Shown: piece after piece, positions 45,120-56,807 of the stretch
Layout: every line of letters starts with the position of its first letter
Position numbering within the stretch: the first letter of the stretch is position 1
Assembly (NCBI GenBank): GCA_002261195.1
Contig: MVBO01000011.1
Location: forward strand, 186,001-250,000
Length of the DNA: 64,000 nucleotides
Source of the DNA: Bifiguratus adelaidae
Lineage: Eukaryota; Mucoromycota; Endogonomycetes; Endogonales
Direction: 5' to 3'
Notes under the pieces: model-generated
The model's database searches: none
What the model was told of the DNA's origin: nothing
The model's input: only the letters and a program-made list of their open reading frames with translations
Made by a program: the position numbers and the translations under genes

Positions 45120-46820
45120 TTATTCCCAATCACTCCAGTCGTCATCATTGCCCTTATTCTTCCTCGTCCTCGCCTTGTCTGTTGATTTCGATTCGTCAGA
45201 CTTTGCAGAGTCAGCGTTCTTCTTCCTTTCATGGACAAGCTCGAAACTTTCATCGCTCTTCTTACCCGGCCCATCCAAGGGGGCTTTGCCCTCGGCCTCT
45301 TCTGGGTCCCAGCTCTCGTCATCATCAGTAACAGATCGCGTAGGTGGTGAAAGCAGAGATGGCTCTGTTGAAGTGGTTGCAGGTGATGTGAGCTGTTGAT
45401 GGGATGACGCGACTTCATTTTTGCCCTTTGCGGTAGTCTTCTCATACTGTTCCTCTTCCTCGTCGTCATCGTCCCATTTAAAGGAATCCTCCTCATCTTT
45501 GACGTCTTCCGAGGTTCCTCCACGCATGATCTTTTTCCGTCTTTCTTCCTCCTGCTCCAATACGTGCAGACGATAATAATATCGAAGCCAAAAGTCCTGA
45601 TAGGAAACGTCCACGGGTACTGAACGCGAAATTACATTAATCACAAATGCATATACATCCAGATCATCAACATACCTAATTCATCCATGACGTCGCGAAC
45701 TTCCTCAACCGAGTCCAACAGCTTGGCAATAGCGTCCGTGCGTTCCTCAATGTCAAATTGGGACTTCCAGGAATCAAACGCCTCCTTATCCTTGTCAGAT
45801 GTTTCGGGAGTCAGGATAGGTAGTGCATAGGTGGTTCGCGACGACTGCAGTGTGTGCAATAATGTGGCATGGCGTGTTTTTCTTTACAAGAATATGAGCA
45901 CTGTGGGTGTACCTTCCAACAGCCAGCTTACCCGTATCGACGTCCGCGTCGTCTTTCGTGAGAAGGCCGTTCAAGCTCACGTCCTGCATCCTCGGATTCC
46001 GGCGGTGCCTCTATACTGACGAGATTCTCCAACGCCTTTTCAACTTCACTACCCCAACGCATGAGGTATTGTTCTGCAAATCGCGTGCCCTGAGCCACCT
46101 CTTCTTGAAATTGTTGCAGGTTGATGCCACCTGGCAGTTGTATGGAGGCGGCTGAGAAGTTGGCGGTATCGGGAAAGTGTGCTTGATTTAGTCTATCAGT
46201 AAGTGACGATAGCGTGGCACGAAGAGCGGGTATATGGGCGGAAGTGGTTGTCTGCAGAGATGTCATGGTCTGTTGTAGAAGAGACTGCAAGGATGAGAAT
46301 GCCGACGGCTGGTCCGATCGTATGCTGGATTGTGTCGGCGTTGGAGTATCTTCTTGCCGAGAGTCACCAGCATCTGCAGATGTCTCACCATCATTGGACT
46401 CGGACGCGGGCTGTTTGCCCTTATCAGTCGACACCGTATCCGGTTGTGGAGCGACAACTTCGGCTGCTGTGGAAGCGAATCTATTCAACCCTTGGCTAAT
46501 GACCGTAGTGTCTTCCTTTATGGCAGTAGCGAACTCTGACAGGTCTTTCCGCGTCACCTCTACAATATTTTCGCCCTGGAATAGAGTCAGCAAATCAGTA
46601 AGTTCCTTGTAAGTGACGGATGACACCTCGTGAGCATTCGACGTACCTGTTTCCTCACAGCGCTATATAAGCTCCCCCACTTGCCCCAACCATAGTCTGC
46701 AAACGACTGGACTTTCTCCACCAGCTGCTCAACGGCCTCATCTTCAGCCGTCTTTGCTTCTTCCCTATTCTCAGCTTTGGCAGTAGCAGGAGAGGCGACA
46801 AACTGGTAGTAATCGTCCAT
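45120..46820 (-). CDS. BSD-domain protein (BSDC1-like)
   Basis: Several exons. The N-terminus MDDYYQFVASPA leads into an amphipathic helical region (GWGKWGSLYSAVRKQ). The BSD domain occupies the middle to C-terminal part: FDIEERTDAIAKLLDS, then VPVDVSYQDFWLRYYYRLHV with the diagnostic FW pair. The tail is very acidic and ends NDDDWSDWE. BSD domains occur in TFIIH p62 and in membrane-trafficking SYAP/BSDC1 proteins; the domain order here fits the latter group. It is divergent from XLF, with 196 bp between starts. Confidence 0.85.
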
Positions 46821-47016
46821 AACCAACCACACTGTCGCAAAGAGTGAAAGTCATTCTCTGTTTGAACCCTAACCCAATACTTTCTGGTGACTGGTTTATT
46901 TTTGGCGCGCGTTTGCTACTTCAGAACACTTGCACTGTTGTCTTCATGACCACGCGCTCAGTCGTTAAGCAAGCTCAACTGGTGCACAAGGCATAGCTTT
47001 GTTGCACTGAGAGGCC

Positions 47017-48612
47017 ATGTCGATTTTTACTGCTGAGTCGAGCAACTTGCTGCGTTCAAAAGAATGGATAGTCTTGCGCTTTGCAACCGCAGAACGTGAC
47101 ACCATTTCTGAGCCCAACGCTGTCTCCAAACAGGATAGCACCAAGGATAAGGCGACAGGAGTGCATTACACAACTGAAAAAGCACCCTATCTCATCAAGT
47201 CTTACTTTGCAAAGGACAGGTATCTGATCTTGGTTACCAATTTACGCCATGTATGGTATGAAGAGGCTGATGCGCAAGCTATTGCTCTCAAAGCCGAGGT
47301 TTGGATTCTTGTTTCGTGAACATTTGAAGTGATGTGCTCATGCTTGCGCGCGATTTGACAGAAATACGGAGCTGCGTTTGAAACTTCGGACCCAGATCAG
47401 CTCGAATCCCTGCTCAAGGTCATTGAAGGGTTCTTGCTCAAGCCCCAAGATAATGTCGTCTACCGTTCCGACGCCATTTCCGACGCACCTTCGGTATGCA
47501 TTGAGAGTTGTGATCGATCTGACGTTCTATGCGTTACATAGCTCAACCTGACGGTTACCGCAAAAATGAAATGGGCAACGATTAGCTGGACATTTCATGC
47601 CACGTCCATTCCAGCGACTGTCATGGATGTGCATCAGATTGATGCGCCATCCGTTCTGTACTCTCATTTCATCTTAGCTATGCTGATCATGGCTAGCTCC
47701 TCTCAGCGAAGCCTAACGAAGATGAAGAAACTTGCGACGGACAAAGACGACGAGATTTCGGAAGCTGTAGAGCTCCTGGATAATGCTGGCTTCAACACAA
47801 ATGTTCGACGTGAGTGTTATTTTGCCTTTTTGGACTTGAAAGCATTGATCTCTGATGGCCGGAACAGGTCGAAAGACGAAAAAGTTTGATCCAGCATTTC
47901 TAAGTAATGATTTGCAGGACGTAGGTGTCGCAGAGCGCGTTGCCTGCTCGCAAAATGCCTGAGCCTATCTTTTATGCATGCCTAGAGCCTGAATTCCGTA
48001 CTGGAAGGTCAACTTGGCTTGTTGTCTGTGTTTGAAGATCCAAACACGGCGTCTTCGGTAAAGGAGATCACCGAGGCAATCATACCTCCAGATACAGGAT
48101 CATGTGAGTATCAGTTTCATTTCCTACCAACGGTCAGTTGTTCGTTGACTAACCTTCTTCTAGCTTCGATCTCGACAGAACAAGCGAGTATATCAACAGC
48201 AACTTTTTCCAGCTCCTCCGGGACGATTCCATTTACAATAACCTTTGGATCTCCGAGCGATCCGGTCCTCTTTCGAAAGAAGTCTTCAGGTAGCCTGCCG
48301 AACATGCCCGGATCAAGCAACGAGCAAGCCTCAGACGCGGCGTCTCCCCTAGTTCCGGAAAGTACACTATTACAACCTGTACCAACGCAGACACCGTCGA
48401 AATCAGCTGAGCGGACAGAGTCTACCAAAGCTAGCAACAAAAGGGCGCGGGTAAGTCACTGATACAAACAATTCGCTGCAGATACTCAGGTCTTTGTAAA
48501 GTCGGACGATTCCCCCAATATAGAGGAATTGGAGAGGCGACGCGTTCGTGAGGAACAGCGCGCCAAGAAACGCGAAGCACAGGCTAAGAAACCAAAGCGA
48601 AAGCTCTTTTAG
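47017..48612 (+). CDS. XLF/NEJ1 non-homologous end-joining factor
   Basis: Multi-exon gene of about 370-380 aa. The head domain is recognisable: YLIKSYFAKDRYLILVTNL, RHVWYEEADAQAIALKAE, and WTFHATSI, followed by a stalk (SHFILAMLIMASSSQRSL and a coil). This matches the XLF/Cernunnos fold that bridges XRCC4-LIG4 at DNA ends. The long disordered tail ends RREAQAKKPKRKLF-type basic residues plus terminal Phe, the layout of the Ku-binding motif at the XLF C-terminus. I place introns near 47300, 47492, 47810, 47940, 48103 and 48450; phases agree, but the small exons around 47870-48100 are less certain. The organism therefore probably has classical end joining. Confidence 0.85.
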
Positions 48613-48702
48613 CCTCTTTACTACTATACAATGTAATGCTGTCCATATAATACTAGGATTGATAGACACATTGCGCATCTCTTGAAGCTCTGTCTTTCAC
48701 CG

Positions 48703-49681
48703 TCATACGTGTTTGGCAGATCGAGACATAATATCTATGAGTGCATCTTTGGCCGAAGAATGCACTTCACTCGAGCTTGCCTGGACCATACCATCCTCTG
48801 ATGCAGTCGTTTCCATGGCAAAGTAATCCTCCACAATACCTGCCTGCGAAAGTGAGCTCTGCGAGGAAGTCAAACCGGATGGAAGCCATAGCGAATGTTC
48901 CAACACAATTCCTGGTGTATGTGTCGAGGTAGCCTCGTGTTGTGCATATCTGTTGTACAAATTTGGCCAGCGGTCTCTGTGAGCGCTTGATGCAAGTGTT
49001 GCCTCTCGAGGGATATAAAACTCTAGGTCCTTCAAAGCAGTCAAGAGGTTATTCACACGCTCAGCCGTAGCATCCACAGAAATCTTGCAGCTTTCGACTA
49101 GCGATCCAAACCATGAGTATAGTGCAAAGAGAAAAACGAAAGCATGCAACCTACATGCAGCTACAAAAGCTTCTTCTGTGAGACGAGCTTGCAAAGCTCT
49201 ATCCGCTGCTCGCAAGTGCTTGATTGCAAACGGAAAGTCTCGATTTCCTTGTTGCATCAAACGAGCCTGTTCTTGACCGATCTCTTTGCCGCACGCGTCA
49301 ATGTGCTGCCTCAGTCCACTTAGCAGCGCGAGCGTTGGCTTGTCAAATCGATGAACTAGATCGTCTACAGAGAGCCATTGAGGATAGGTAGCGACGTTTG
49401 GCCACCAAGCAGCCACTATGCGTACCTTCCGTGTCATGGGTATTCAAAGATAGACCAAGTCCTTTGACGTCTCCTATCAAACGGTCGAGAACCGGCACGT
49501 TCTGTTGAGCGTCTGTGATAGCCGTAGAATAACGCTTCGACAAGTCGTGAGGATAGAGTTTGCAGGGTAGTTTCCGACTAACCTGCTTCAACTCATGCAG
49601 TTGACGCAACTCCTCATCGTCACTGTCATTCGCTTGGTATCCTGCAGTGACCTGGACAATGTGTTGGTCCTCATGGCGCAT
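48703..49681 (-). CDS. Conserved-looking hypothetical protein, mostly helical
   Basis: Two exons joined by a 74-nt intron (about 49427-49354) give about 300 aa. Nearly all of it looks alpha-helical: HELKQVSRKLPCKLYP, FDKPTLALLSGLRQHIDACG, then ERVNNLLTALKDLEFYIP, followed by a Ser-rich tail. No known motif is visible. It sits head-to-tail upstream of PRP31 in transcription order reversed (same strand, 68 bp apart) and convergent with XLF. The composition would fit a small kinetochore, cohesin or tethering-complex subunit, but that is only a guess. Confidence 0.7.
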
Positions 49682-49749
49682 GGGCCAAACGCGTCTTATT
49701 ATTTCAACCTATGATACAAAAATGTTGCGCCGGCGCCCCATGGCAGGGT

Positions 49750-51402
49750 CTATCCTGTCTTTGGCGCTGGCTTTGCAAATCCACCGCTGCCAAACCATCT
49801 CTCGTTCGCCTTCTTGACGCGTTCAGCAGCGGCGGTTGGATCGACGAGTTCAATGCCTTGAACAGGAGTGAAAGCAAGTGAACTGGCTAACCCTGACGTT
49901 GTACCCGATGATCCAAAAGACTTTTGAGTCTGTTTGGGAGCCTTCACTTTTACGCGCGGATCAGCTGCGGCCGCTCGTATCTTGCCGCTGTTGAGTCCCA
50001 CAAGACCCATACCCTTCGTGGTATCAAAGGAGCCTGTTTCATCCTCTTCCACGCCGAACGCCATCCTGTTCTGAGCTTTCCGTAGTTCGGTGAGTGCGTA
50101 TGCTTCCTTTTGCTTTCTCGCCCTATACACAGAGTTACGTGAGTCCAAGTACGTGAGAACTCAAAACTCTACCTACCTTCGACCTCCACGTCGCTTTTTG
50201 GGAGCCTCGTCGGGCACAGGAAGGGCCTTGACGTTCCGCTGTGGAGCAGCTTCCTGCATCTTGTCAATCTTCTTTTCAATCTCTTCTCTCATGCGCTGTC
50301 CAGCCGAACCATCCATAGATTCATGGGCCCTGTCGATGCGGGCCGCTAGAACGAGTTTTGGAGCAATGACCCGCTGCACTTTCATGCGTATATCTTGCGG
50401 CGCGGATACGACGAGATCGGCTTGGAAAATGTAGCCGGCATGACGATAGAGCGATACGGTGGAAAAGCCGGCATTGCCTTTCCTACTTGATCCCAAGACC
50501 TGTACATTGCATGCTGGCATCTTGCTCAGGCCCGTGACACCTCCCGCGGCCGCGCAAAGTTTGGCAGCGACATTGGACCCCACGATTTTTGAAAGGTTGG
50601 GGGCTATATACATCATGCGCGACTGCACATAGTCCACAATGGTCCTCCTCGCTTCGTCCAAGCTGAGGGCTAAGTCGCAGGCGTCTTCAGTGATTTTCCA
50701 TTCCTCAGCCGATAGAGGTTGACCCTTGGTTGTGGTGCCAGTCAAGGTAACAGCCATTACAATACCTGGTGGCAAAATGGATCGCAGGTCGACCTTGCTA
50801 ATATCTATCTCCGTTCCAATGGCTTTGACAGCTCGTGCATATTCAAGCGCATTCGGTACAAGTGATTCAAGTTCTGGCAGTTTGGCACTGTAATGATCGC
50901 GTATAAACTATTGATGCAATGAGCGTAAGACATTCATCACATCAGACATCCTACCTTGTGAACAATCAGGATTTCATTGTCAATGTCTACGGTCAATGCG
51001 TTGGCTTTGACAATCAGCTGATACTCCGGATCTTCTTCCGTAGGACCACCCATACGCGACCAGTCGCGTGAGGTATTCTTGTACTTTTCGATATCCTGAT
51101 GCCCATGTCAGAACCGGGTCACCATGCATGGGCCAACTTACCGTGAGCACATCCTGCATCGTCTTACTCGTCATGAGCTTGGCAATCTTGTGGACATTCT
51201 TGAACTCTCGCATGGCGATCTGTTCTACTCGTTTCCGCTCCCTTTCGTGTTCATCTTCCATGTCCTCGTCTTCGTCTTCCTCTCCATCCATGGTGTCCTC
51301 CACGGTCGTTCCACTAGCCTCAATGTCGTTCTGCTCGTGCTGCTCTTCCTCCTCCTCGTCCTCCAACTCGAGATCAGCAGCCAATTCGTCCGCTAACGAC
51401 AT
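49750..51402 (-). CDS. PRP31: PRP31, U4/U6-U5 tri-snRNP splicing factor
   Basis: Starts MSLADELAADLELED, then an acidic stretch and KNVHKIAKLMTSKTMQDV. The Nop domain is clear: YIAPNLSKIVGSNVAAKL, AGGVTGLSKMPACNVQVLG and SLYRHAGYIFQADLV. After KKRRGGRR the C-terminal PRP31 region has RKQKEAYALTELRKAQNRM. PRP31 binds the 15.5K-U4 snRNA complex and joins U4/U6 with U5. The gene has at least four introns. Its ATG is 38 bp downstream of the SET2 stop on the same strand. Confidence 0.93.
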
Positions 51403-51440
51403 GTTCAGTGATGGGCAACCCTGCAAAATCAAAAATGTCT

Positions 51441-54400
51441 TTATTTGCGACTCTTTGTCTTCAACTTGCTGACAAAGCGTTCGGCATGATCATCAATCAA
51501 CTTTTCAATCTTGTGCCTTTTGGCAGAGATGATTGCTTTCGGTTTACGACCATCAGCTGTCTCGCGTTCAACGACATGATGCGTGAGCTAAAAGATAAAA
51601 TATGACAGTTGAGATTGCATCCAAGAATGGTTCGCGTGCCTACCTTTCGGGCGAGTTCCTTAAATAGTTCCTTGTCGTCGCCAGTAAGACCCTTGTGCTT
51701 TGTTGATAGAACTTTGGTAACGATTTTACCGACTTCTTGCTTCAGCTCAGCTTCTGTAATCGTCTTATCGTCGCTACTTGATTTTGAACGGGACTTTTCC
51801 TCTGCAGGCTTTTGCTTGGAGGAGAGCTTGTGTGATATTGACTCCGACTCTGGTTTCGATGGGGTATATGAAGATGAAGAGCTTGACTTGCTGCGATGAT
51901 TGGATGGTGTTGAAGCCGCTAATGCAGCAGCTTTTGCGGCTTTTGCTGCCTTGGCAGCTTCTTCCTGCTTTCGTTGTCCTTCCTCAATCGCTTTTTGGAC
52001 CATGCTATTGATCTGATCTTGATCGACACCTTCAATACTACTGCTGCTGAATTTTGGAGGTTCTTTCGGTGGATCCTCTTCTGTCGGCGGCTCCCATTGT
52101 GTGTGATTAGTCAGGACGTTGTAATAATAGACTTGATTATCTTTGGTGTATGCTCTCTTCCAATCTGCGGGAAGTGGGGTGTCTGTAGGTTGCTCGTTAC
52201 GGCTGTAGGTAGATGATGAATAGAACGGCTGAGAGGAGGAATAGCCATTAGAATGGCTGTAATGTCCATCAGAGGGGCCATATTCTCGGTGATACGGCGG
52301 TCTCGAAGAGGGCCAACCATGATGATTTACTTGCCCGTTCTGCCAAGACGATGGTGTTGAGGGATGTGACAACGGCGAGGTAGGTGTACCGAGGTATGAA
52401 GATGGATATGGATCACGGTGAGACCGATATGATGAATGAGCGAGCATAGCTCGGGGTGCTGAAGGAGGAAGTGCATGTTCATTAACTGTTGCAAGAGGGC
52501 TTGGTCGTCCGGATTCGTCCCGTCCCTCTCGCTGGTCAGCGCGTCTCCTCTTATCACGATCAGAATCGCCATCTTGGTCGAGGGTGCGCTTCGCCGGAGA
52601 ATTTGCTCCGCTTGCGTTGTTGCTGCTGTGTTCGCTAGGCGCTGATTTGGCCAACTCGTGGTCGATAATTCGTTTCGGTATCCGGTAGACCGTCTTTAGT
52701 CCACCCCAATCGGTCACAAGCTTTTCGCAAAGTCTCTGACAATCGTCATCCGCCACGTCCTCCTTGACCTTGGCCAGAAAGTCAAACATTTTGCAATCAT
52801 CCAGAGAGTTCCGGTTCCCGAATGGCAAATGTTCCAACACTTGCAGGACTTTGCGCACGACTTCATGTTCGCCTTTCCACTCGTTGATCCAAATCTTGGC
52901 GAGATTAAGGCCATGTAACCGAACGAATCCTCGCAAGACTTCACGATCACTGGTGAGCAACAGCCGATTCAAAATGATGGCAAGAGAATCACGGCCTTGT
53001 GTCCGCAGAGCATGCTTGGCGAAATCGAGTAATTCATCAAGGTCCAAGGGCAAGTTCGCGCGCCTCTCCTGTCGCCTTCTGATGCGTCCAGGGCCAACAT
53101 CGTCATCGTCGAGCATATCGGACTTGGACACACCACCAATGACGCCCTTGCAGTTGGGTTCGCCGCAAAAGCATTGCTGAGCTGTTGCTCCGTAACGTTC
53201 AAACTTGTAATCGAAGGTAAGCTCCTCGCCTTTCTTGACTTCTCGCTTTGTGAATATACCGATCCGCATCTTCTTGCCAACCACCCATTTTTGAGTGATG
53301 CAGTTGGGATTGCACGAATGGTTCATGAAACGAGCTTTGCAGCCCTTCTTTGTCGCGTCAATAATTTCATCGCTTTTAAGTGTCATGAAATAAAAATGTC
53401 GAAGCCCTTCGGCCTCGTAAGTTTTGGTACGGCGAATGAATTCTGGGTTGGAGATGACCTCGCCGACATATTCCATAATAAAGTCATTCCTGTTCCATGA
53501 AGAGTAAGTGCTGGCACTTCAAAGATTGATCCTACTCACGGTCGCAAATCTTGCAGTGCACGTAGTCCAAAGCCCTTTTTTTCCGTCCGAATGATATCCA
53601 CATCGGCATAGCGTTTGTGTTGAAACCTGGAATACGTAATGAGTAAAACAAGATCCTCAGCCTTTGACTCGCCGATGGCTCACCTCCGGTTCTGGCAATA
53701 CACGCCACAGGCACAATCACCAACACATTCCATGAACATCATCCGGTTAATGCATCGTTCGTCGCTACCACATGCAGCGTCCAAATCGTCGATCCCTGAA
53801 TCATACTTGCACTCGCAGGGCATAGACTCTTCTGTCATGGACTTTCCGGTGGCTGGATAATGATATTGGTTATCAAAAAGCGTCCCATACGTCTTCTCCG
53901 CATCTTCCGTGGCGTCAGGGAGATCCAGGAATAATTGCCGCACAAACGTCTGATTCTTGGGTGTCTCGCTTCCGGAGCGATCGGGTGACACAGCCGACCG
54001 TTGCGCTTTGCGACTCAGAGCCTTTAATTTCGTCAGACCGTCCTCGTCCTCGTCCTCGTCCTCTTCTGCACCCTGCACAGGAACTTCCTCGGTTTTGACA
54101 ACCACCTTTGTCGAATCCGGTAGAATGACTTGTTCCTTCACATCGGCAATCTGATACATGGTCTGTTCTCCAACACCGGAAGAGGCCTCGTCTTCCGCTA
54201 GAGCTGCTTGCATGTTGAACAGATCCTTTAAAGGCTCCGCTTTCGGTTCGGATTTGATCGGTGCCGCTAAATCGCTGACAGCCGCATCTTCCATCACGGA
54301 CTTGTCAGGTTTTACATTGAGGGATGGCTCTGTGTCGAGACGATCGATAGAGAGGGGCTGTGAAACTGTGCTTCGTGGGGCATCCTGTTTCTCCATGTCT

Positions 54401-54707
54401 TCTCGAGGCGTCTTCGGCGACGCGTTCGAACTCGGCGATACTGGACTCTGCGTCATATGTACATTGTCTGGCATATAGTCGCGTTCCTCTCCCGTGTAAG
54501 AAGACGGACTAGCGGTCTTGCGGGGGGATGGCAGTGTAAGGTCATGAGCTACCATGGCAAGGGGTGAGATGTCAATTAACGTGTCTCTTTGGCAAGTCAG
54601 CAGAGTCTCTGCTGTCACAAGTATCACCATAGCATGAACGCGCTCTGGATATACTTACATTCTCCGGTTGTCGAGTATTCGCTCCGCTTTACATCGCCGT
54701 CGATCAT
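51441..54707 (-). CDS. SET2: SET2 histone H3 K36 methyltransferase
   Basis: About 1,020 aa. Order: acidic Ser-rich N-terminus; AWS ([34 protein letters not shown]); SET ([45 protein letters not shown]); post-[19 protein letters not shown] domain ([19 protein letters not shown]); SRI domain at the end ([19 protein letters not shown]). SET2 travels with RNA polymerase II through the SRI domain and methylates H3K36. I place the first exon at 54707 ([17 protein letters not shown]), joined over a 47-nt GTAAGT...CAG intron to ETLLTCQRD; the phase fits exactly. The internal ATG 54555 is the alternative start. Confidence 0.92.
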
Positions 54708-55039
54708 CGGTAGAATGAGGCGATGTCAGTTGGAGTGAGAGTCCAATCGCCGTATATATTGCGAATGTGTCACCAGGCTTGCGACGGAAGCGGTCAAAGA
54801 AGCGTTCACCTGTTTCACTCAAATGGACAGATTGACCAACAACGCCCCCAAGAAAGGATCAAAATTCACCACCTTTTGATTCCAGGCTTTAAGGGCTCTC
54901 ACAAAGGGATGTTTCGAAAGACGCCAGTGCTCACTTTATTCTTCGGCAATCTGCATGGTCATGTGTTGATATGCAAGTGGATAGGATATACATATGCGCT
55001 ATCTCTTTGACTCTACATTACGCCATATATATACATGTT

Positions 55040-55337
55040 TTATGGCTTCTTTCCATACTTGTTAGCAGGACAGCAGACGGAAGACTTTCCTTCGGCCAGC
55101 AGCTTTTCACAGCATTGCCTCAAATCATCCAGTGCTTTCTGGCATCGAGACTCTTGATAATCGTTCTTTTCCAAGCATGTTTGTATAGCGCACGCTGGGG
55201 ATAGCGTGGATAAGAAGTCTTCATATCTCGCCGCAGCTACCTACCATACTTGTAACAAGGTGGATCCTATATACTTATCGTCAATCCAATGCTGTCCCGT
55301 GTGTGTGTGTGCTCTCTCTTTCTTGTCCACTTACCAT
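55040..55337 (-). CDS. CMC4: CMC4, twin CX9C mitochondrial protein
   Basis: Three exons, 55337-55335, 55266-55245 and 55194-55040, encoding 59 aa. The first coding exon is only the ATG, directly followed by GTAAGT. The spliced protein begins MDPPCYKYACAIQTCLEKND and has two CX9C pairs (ACAIQTCLEK with YQESRCQKAL, and DDLRQCCEKLLAEG with SSVCCPANK). This is the pattern of CMC4, an intermembrane-space protein imported by MIA40. No single frame covers it, so it is easily missed. It is divergent from RPT3 with 102 bp between starts. Confidence 0.85.
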
Positions 55338-55439
55338 GTCCCAAAGGAGAGAGAAGGAAGACGGCAATTTTGTCGACGTCACAGAATTACGTCGTCATTG
55401 GGGAACGCGCTTGTCTCTTTTGACCTTTTTGCACAGCGA
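55338..55439. promoter_or_regulatory. CMC4/RPT3 bidirectional promoter
   Basis: 102 bp between divergent start codons. It contains GACGTCAC at 55375-55382 (CRE/ATF-like), a second TTACGTC at 55388-55394, and an inverted CCAAT box (ATTGG) at 55397-55401. No TATA box is seen. Joint control of a proteasome and a mitochondrial gene would be an inference. Confidence 0.45.
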
Positions 55440-56780
55440 TGGAAGACGTCAAGGCACTCCGAAAGGATGGATTGGTGAGTGCTGTTGACAGACGGTACTG
55501 GAATATATAAGCTGACTCTACTCTAGGAGACGGATCCCGTGGTTCTTGCTCAAAAGGCGACGCTGTTGAGTTCACTGTCTGAAGAAGACTTGTATACAAA
55601 GCTCAAGAAGCTACAGAGGCATTTGGAGTTTTTAGAACTGCAAGAAGAGTATATCAAGGATGAGCAAAAGAATCTCAAGCGCGAGCTTGTGCGCGCGCAG
55701 GAGGAGGTCAAGCGCATTCAGAGTGTGCCTTTGGTCATTGGACAGTTTCTCGAACCGATTGACCAACATACTGGCATCGTCGGATCGACCACCGGATCCA
55801 ACTACGTGGTCAGAATATTGTCAACCATCGACAGAGAGCTCTTGAAACCAAGTGCATCTGTTGCGCTCCATCGTCACTCCAATGCGCTCGTCGACGTGTT
55901 ACCGCCCGAGGCTGATTCTAGTATCGCCATGCTTGGTGCCGATGAGAAGCCTGATGTGACTTATGCGGATATTGGTGGATTGGATATACAAAAGCAGGAG
56001 ATCAAGGAAGCCGTTGAGCTACCACTGACGCACTTTGATCTCTACCGACAAATCGGAATCGATCCCCCAAGAGGTGTCTTGTTGTATGGTCCTCCAGGAA
56101 CCGGAAAGACGATGCTGGTCAAGGCTGTAGCACATCATACAACGGCTTCCTTCATTCGCGTTGTGGGTTCAGAATTTGTACAGAAATACCTCGGTGAAGG
56201 CCCACGTATGGTCCGGGATGTGTTCCGACTCGCTCGAGAGAATTCTCCAGCCATTATCTTTATCGATGAAATTGATGCCATCGCCACCAAACGTTTCGAT
56301 GCGCAAACTGGAGCTGATCGAGAAGTACAACGTATCCTACTGGAACTCCTGAATCAAATGGACGGTTTCGACCAAACGTCGAATGTGAAGGTCATCATGG
56401 CGACCAATCGTGCCGATACCTTGGATCCAGCCTTGCTTCGACCTGGACGTTTGGACAGGAAAATCGAATTCCCTACACCCGACCGTCGTCAAAAGCGACT
56501 GATTTTCTCTGCTATTACCAGCAAGATGAACTTGTCGGAGGAAGTGGATTTGGAAGACTGTAAGTGCGCGCACATGACTGATGACTCTTTAGCCCCTAAC
56601 CATAGCCTAGTCGTGTCGAGACCGGACAAGCTATCAGGTGCTGAAATTGCTGCCATCTGTCAAGAGGCGGGAATGCAGGCTGTACGAAAGAATCGATACG
56701 TTGTGTTGACCAAGGACATCGAAAAGGGTTACAAGAGTAATGTCAAGAAGCAAGACACCGATTTTGAGTTTTACAAATAG
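55440..56780 (+). CDS. RPT3: RPT3, 26S proteasome regulatory AAA ATPase
   Basis: Three exons (first 55440-55475, intron near 56560-56610), about 410 aa. The N-terminus [16 protein letters not shown] is followed by a coiled coil, the OB domain, and an AAA module: Walker [11 protein letters not shown], Walker [15 protein letters not shown], and the [22 protein letters not shown]. The C-terminus TDFEFYK matches the HbYX-type tail FxxYK of RPT3 that opens the 20S gate. Neighbour CMC4 shares its promoter region. The last intron is placed so that [18 protein letters not shown] is restored. Confidence 0.95.
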
Positions 56781-56807
56781 ATTCATCTATTTGCCTTGTA
56801 CAATGTT

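Noticed and set aside
54708-55039. Apparent small minus-strand gene upstream of SET2 (segment GERFFDRFRRKPGD)
   Set aside because: It can be spliced into a short open frame, but the better explanation is SET2 leader: the first SET2 exon at 54707 joins in phase to ETLLTCQRD.
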